From Planctomycetota bacterium (lineage in GTDB: Bacteria; Planctomycetota; PUPC01; JABMSA01): a stretch of 5,520 nucleotides of DNA. Location of the stretch: assembly GCA_013202185.1 (NCBI GenBank), contig JABMSA010000473.1, positions 1 to 5,520 of the forward strand, read 5' to 3'. Position 1 is the first letter of the stretch. The number at the start of each line of letters is the position of its first letter. Below the pieces are notes generated by a model, which had not been told where the DNA came from, searched no databases, and was given only the letters and a program-made list of their open reading frames with translations. Of this stretch, positions 4,527 through 5,520 are shown piece after piece. The position numbers and the translations under genes were made by a program.

Positions 4527-5520
4527 GCATTTCTCTCCATTTGCCCCCCCTCTTTTCGGTAAAGGATCAGCCGGCTGCCGCGCTTTTCGGCGATGGCGAT
4601 CTCGAACGCTTCACCACCCGTCACGTACGCGGGAGTGCCGCCCTCGATGTCCTCGAATACGTATCGCACGCCCTTCTCGATCTCTGGCGTCACGCGGAAG
4701 GACCCGGTTTCGCAGTCGGGCCTTCGGAAGGCAAAGATCACGCCGCGGGCGAGGTCGGGCCGGTCGAGCTGGTAGGCCAGCACGCGGTCGGTCGCGGTGT
4801 CGCATTCCGTCAGCGGATAGAAGTCGCCCCACAGGCAGGGCTTCACGCGCTGGTAATCTTCCAGCATCCTGCGGTGCCAATCGAAGGGGTACCCCTCCAG
4901 CTCACCGATGAGGGCGTTGCCGGCTTTGTCAAATCTCAGTTCGAAGCTGAATGCCTTGCCGCCGTTCAGGCTGCTGCGGAAGGCGTAGGTGTCCCCCGCG
5001 CCGCCCACGCCGCCGCACGGCAGCGGCACGAAGTGCCCCAGACCGTAGTTGCCCACCTGCGAGCCGATCGGGTCCGCGTCGGGGTAGCAGTTGTAGTCCG
5101 AGCGGTGAAACACGTAGCTGCGCGCGACGGTCTCCAGGTCGATGTGCGTTCCGCCACCGCCGCAGTTGTCGATGATCAGGCCCGGGTTCTGTGCTCTCAG
5201 CGAATCCCAGAAGGCGTAGTAGTTCTCGACCGCCTTCATCTCGCCGATGCCGTCGCGGCCCGGTTCGTCCGGGTGCCCGCAGGGCATGGACGTGTCCTCC
5301 CGGTAGCAGTCCGCGCCGTGCTCCTTCAACAGTCCCCCGATGGTGTCTGCGATGAACCTCGACGCCTCCGGGTCATCCATGTAAACACTCGCCACCTTCG
5401 CTCTGGGATGCGGCTCTTTCATGTATTTCGTCGCGCATGGGGCGATGCCATCCCAGGAGATCCGCCCCCACTCCGGGTGTTCCTTGTACCAGCCCAGATG
5501 GCTGTGGCAGTCCAGCGAAT
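4523..5520 (-). CDS. GH36-like alpha-galactosidase-clan glycoside hydrolase (5' end outside window)
   Basis: The frame is open to the right edge, with 32 sense codons before the first ATG at 5422, so the start lies outside the window and about 331 C-terminal residues are seen. They form the second half of a (beta/alpha)8 barrel plus the C-terminal beta domain of clan GH-D enzymes (GH36-like, retaining alpha-galactosidase type). The predicted nucleophile strand reads GADCYREDTSM, with the Asp encoded at 5294-5296. NPGLIIDNCGGGGTHIDLET corresponds to the 'DI-FESCSGGGGR-D' region of GH36. HRSDYN, with the Asp encoded at 5096-5098, matches the position of the acid/base Asp in 'TSDDTD'. After the barrel, ARGVIFAFRRPD through SRLILYRKEGG matches the all-beta C-terminal domain. 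Divergence in the active-site loops (RED instead of KWD, SDYN instead of SDD) leaves the sugar specificity open. It is the first visible gene of the operon and ends overlapping the GH172 start. Confidence 0.82.
   Translation of the reverse strand, partial: SLDCHSHLGWYKEHPEWGRISWDGIAPCATKYMKEPHPRAKVASVYMDDPEASRFIADTIGGLLKEHGADCYREDTSMPCGHPDEPGRDGIGEMKAVENYYAFWDSLRAQNPGLIIDNCGGGGTHIDLETVARSYVFHRSDYNCYPDADPIGSQVGNYGLGHFVPLPCGGVGGAGDTYAFRSSLNGGKAFSFELRFDKAGNALIGELEGYPFDWHRRMLEDYQRVKPCLWGDFYPLTECDTATDRVLAYQLDRPDLARGVIFAFRRPDCETGSFRVTPEIEKGVRYVFEDIEGGTPAYVTGGEAFEIAIAEKRGSRLILYRKEGGQMERNA
4533..4538 (-). promoter_or_regulatory. Ribosome binding site inside the GH36-like gene
   Basis: GGAGAG on the minus strand lies six bases before ATG 4526, within the last codons of the upstream gene (the GGQMERNA end). 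Together with the ATGA overlap it supports start 4526 and translational coupling. Confidence 0.6.

Noticed and set aside
3495..4562. Long plus-strand open frame of 355 codons opposite the GH172 gene
   Set aside because: No recognisable domain and no ribosome binding site, and it lies fully antisense to a well-supported GH172 gene.
1..5520. CRISPR array, tRNA, rRNA, toxin-antitoxin or phage defence genes
   Set aside because: No regular repeats, cloverleaf-like sequence or matching protein motifs were seen on either strand.

Overview
The window is a GC-rich bacterial fragment. Its gene content suggests an uncultured polysaccharide degrader, plausibly from the Planctomycetota/Verrucomicrobiota/Lentisphaerota/Kiritimatiellota range. 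That placement is inferred only from the kinds of genes present: carbohydrate-active enzymes linked to a FAD_oxidored-type protein, a PQQ-like propeller piece and a REP-associated transposase tail. No 16S or other marker gene is present.

Right two thirds (1776-5520, minus strand): an intact catabolic operon read right to left. A GH36-like (alpha-galactosidase clan) enzyme runs off the right edge. A GH172/DUF2961 glycoside hydrolase follows, joined by an ATGA stop/start overlap. After a 75-base gap comes a right-handed beta-helix, GH28-like protein preceded by a perfect AAGGAGG ribosome binding site. Its stop codon overlaps the start of the next gene, again as ATGA. Neither complete enzyme has a visible signal peptide, which fits processing of imported oligosaccharides in the cytoplasm.

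Middle (about 667-1776): a junkyard of gene pieces. From right to left there is an alpha/beta-hydrolase gene reduced to its first codons plus its last ~60 codons, then the first ~119 codons of a FAD-dependent oxidoreductase, coupled to the hydrolase by another ATGA. Next come a REP-like palindrome and the last ~61 codons of a REP-associated tyrosine transposase on the plus strand, then ~48 codons of a PQQ-type beta-propeller protein on the minus strand. The zone ends with the signal-peptide start of an exported-protein gene on the plus strand. Several of these pieces are fused in open frames, giving chimeric ORFs on both strands. The distal end of the operon has therefore been eroded or rearranged, unless the contig is misassembled.

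Left edge (2-577, plus strand): the C-terminal part of a protein I cannot assign with confidence. It is intact to its stop codon and lies 89 bases before the truncated exported-protein gene.

The clearest biology is the GH36-like/GH172/GH28-like operon, which implies a complex heteroglycan substrate. The most unusual structural signal is the dense set of truncated genes between the operon and the left-hand gene. I do not see a CRISPR array, tRNA, rRNA or complete mobile element.
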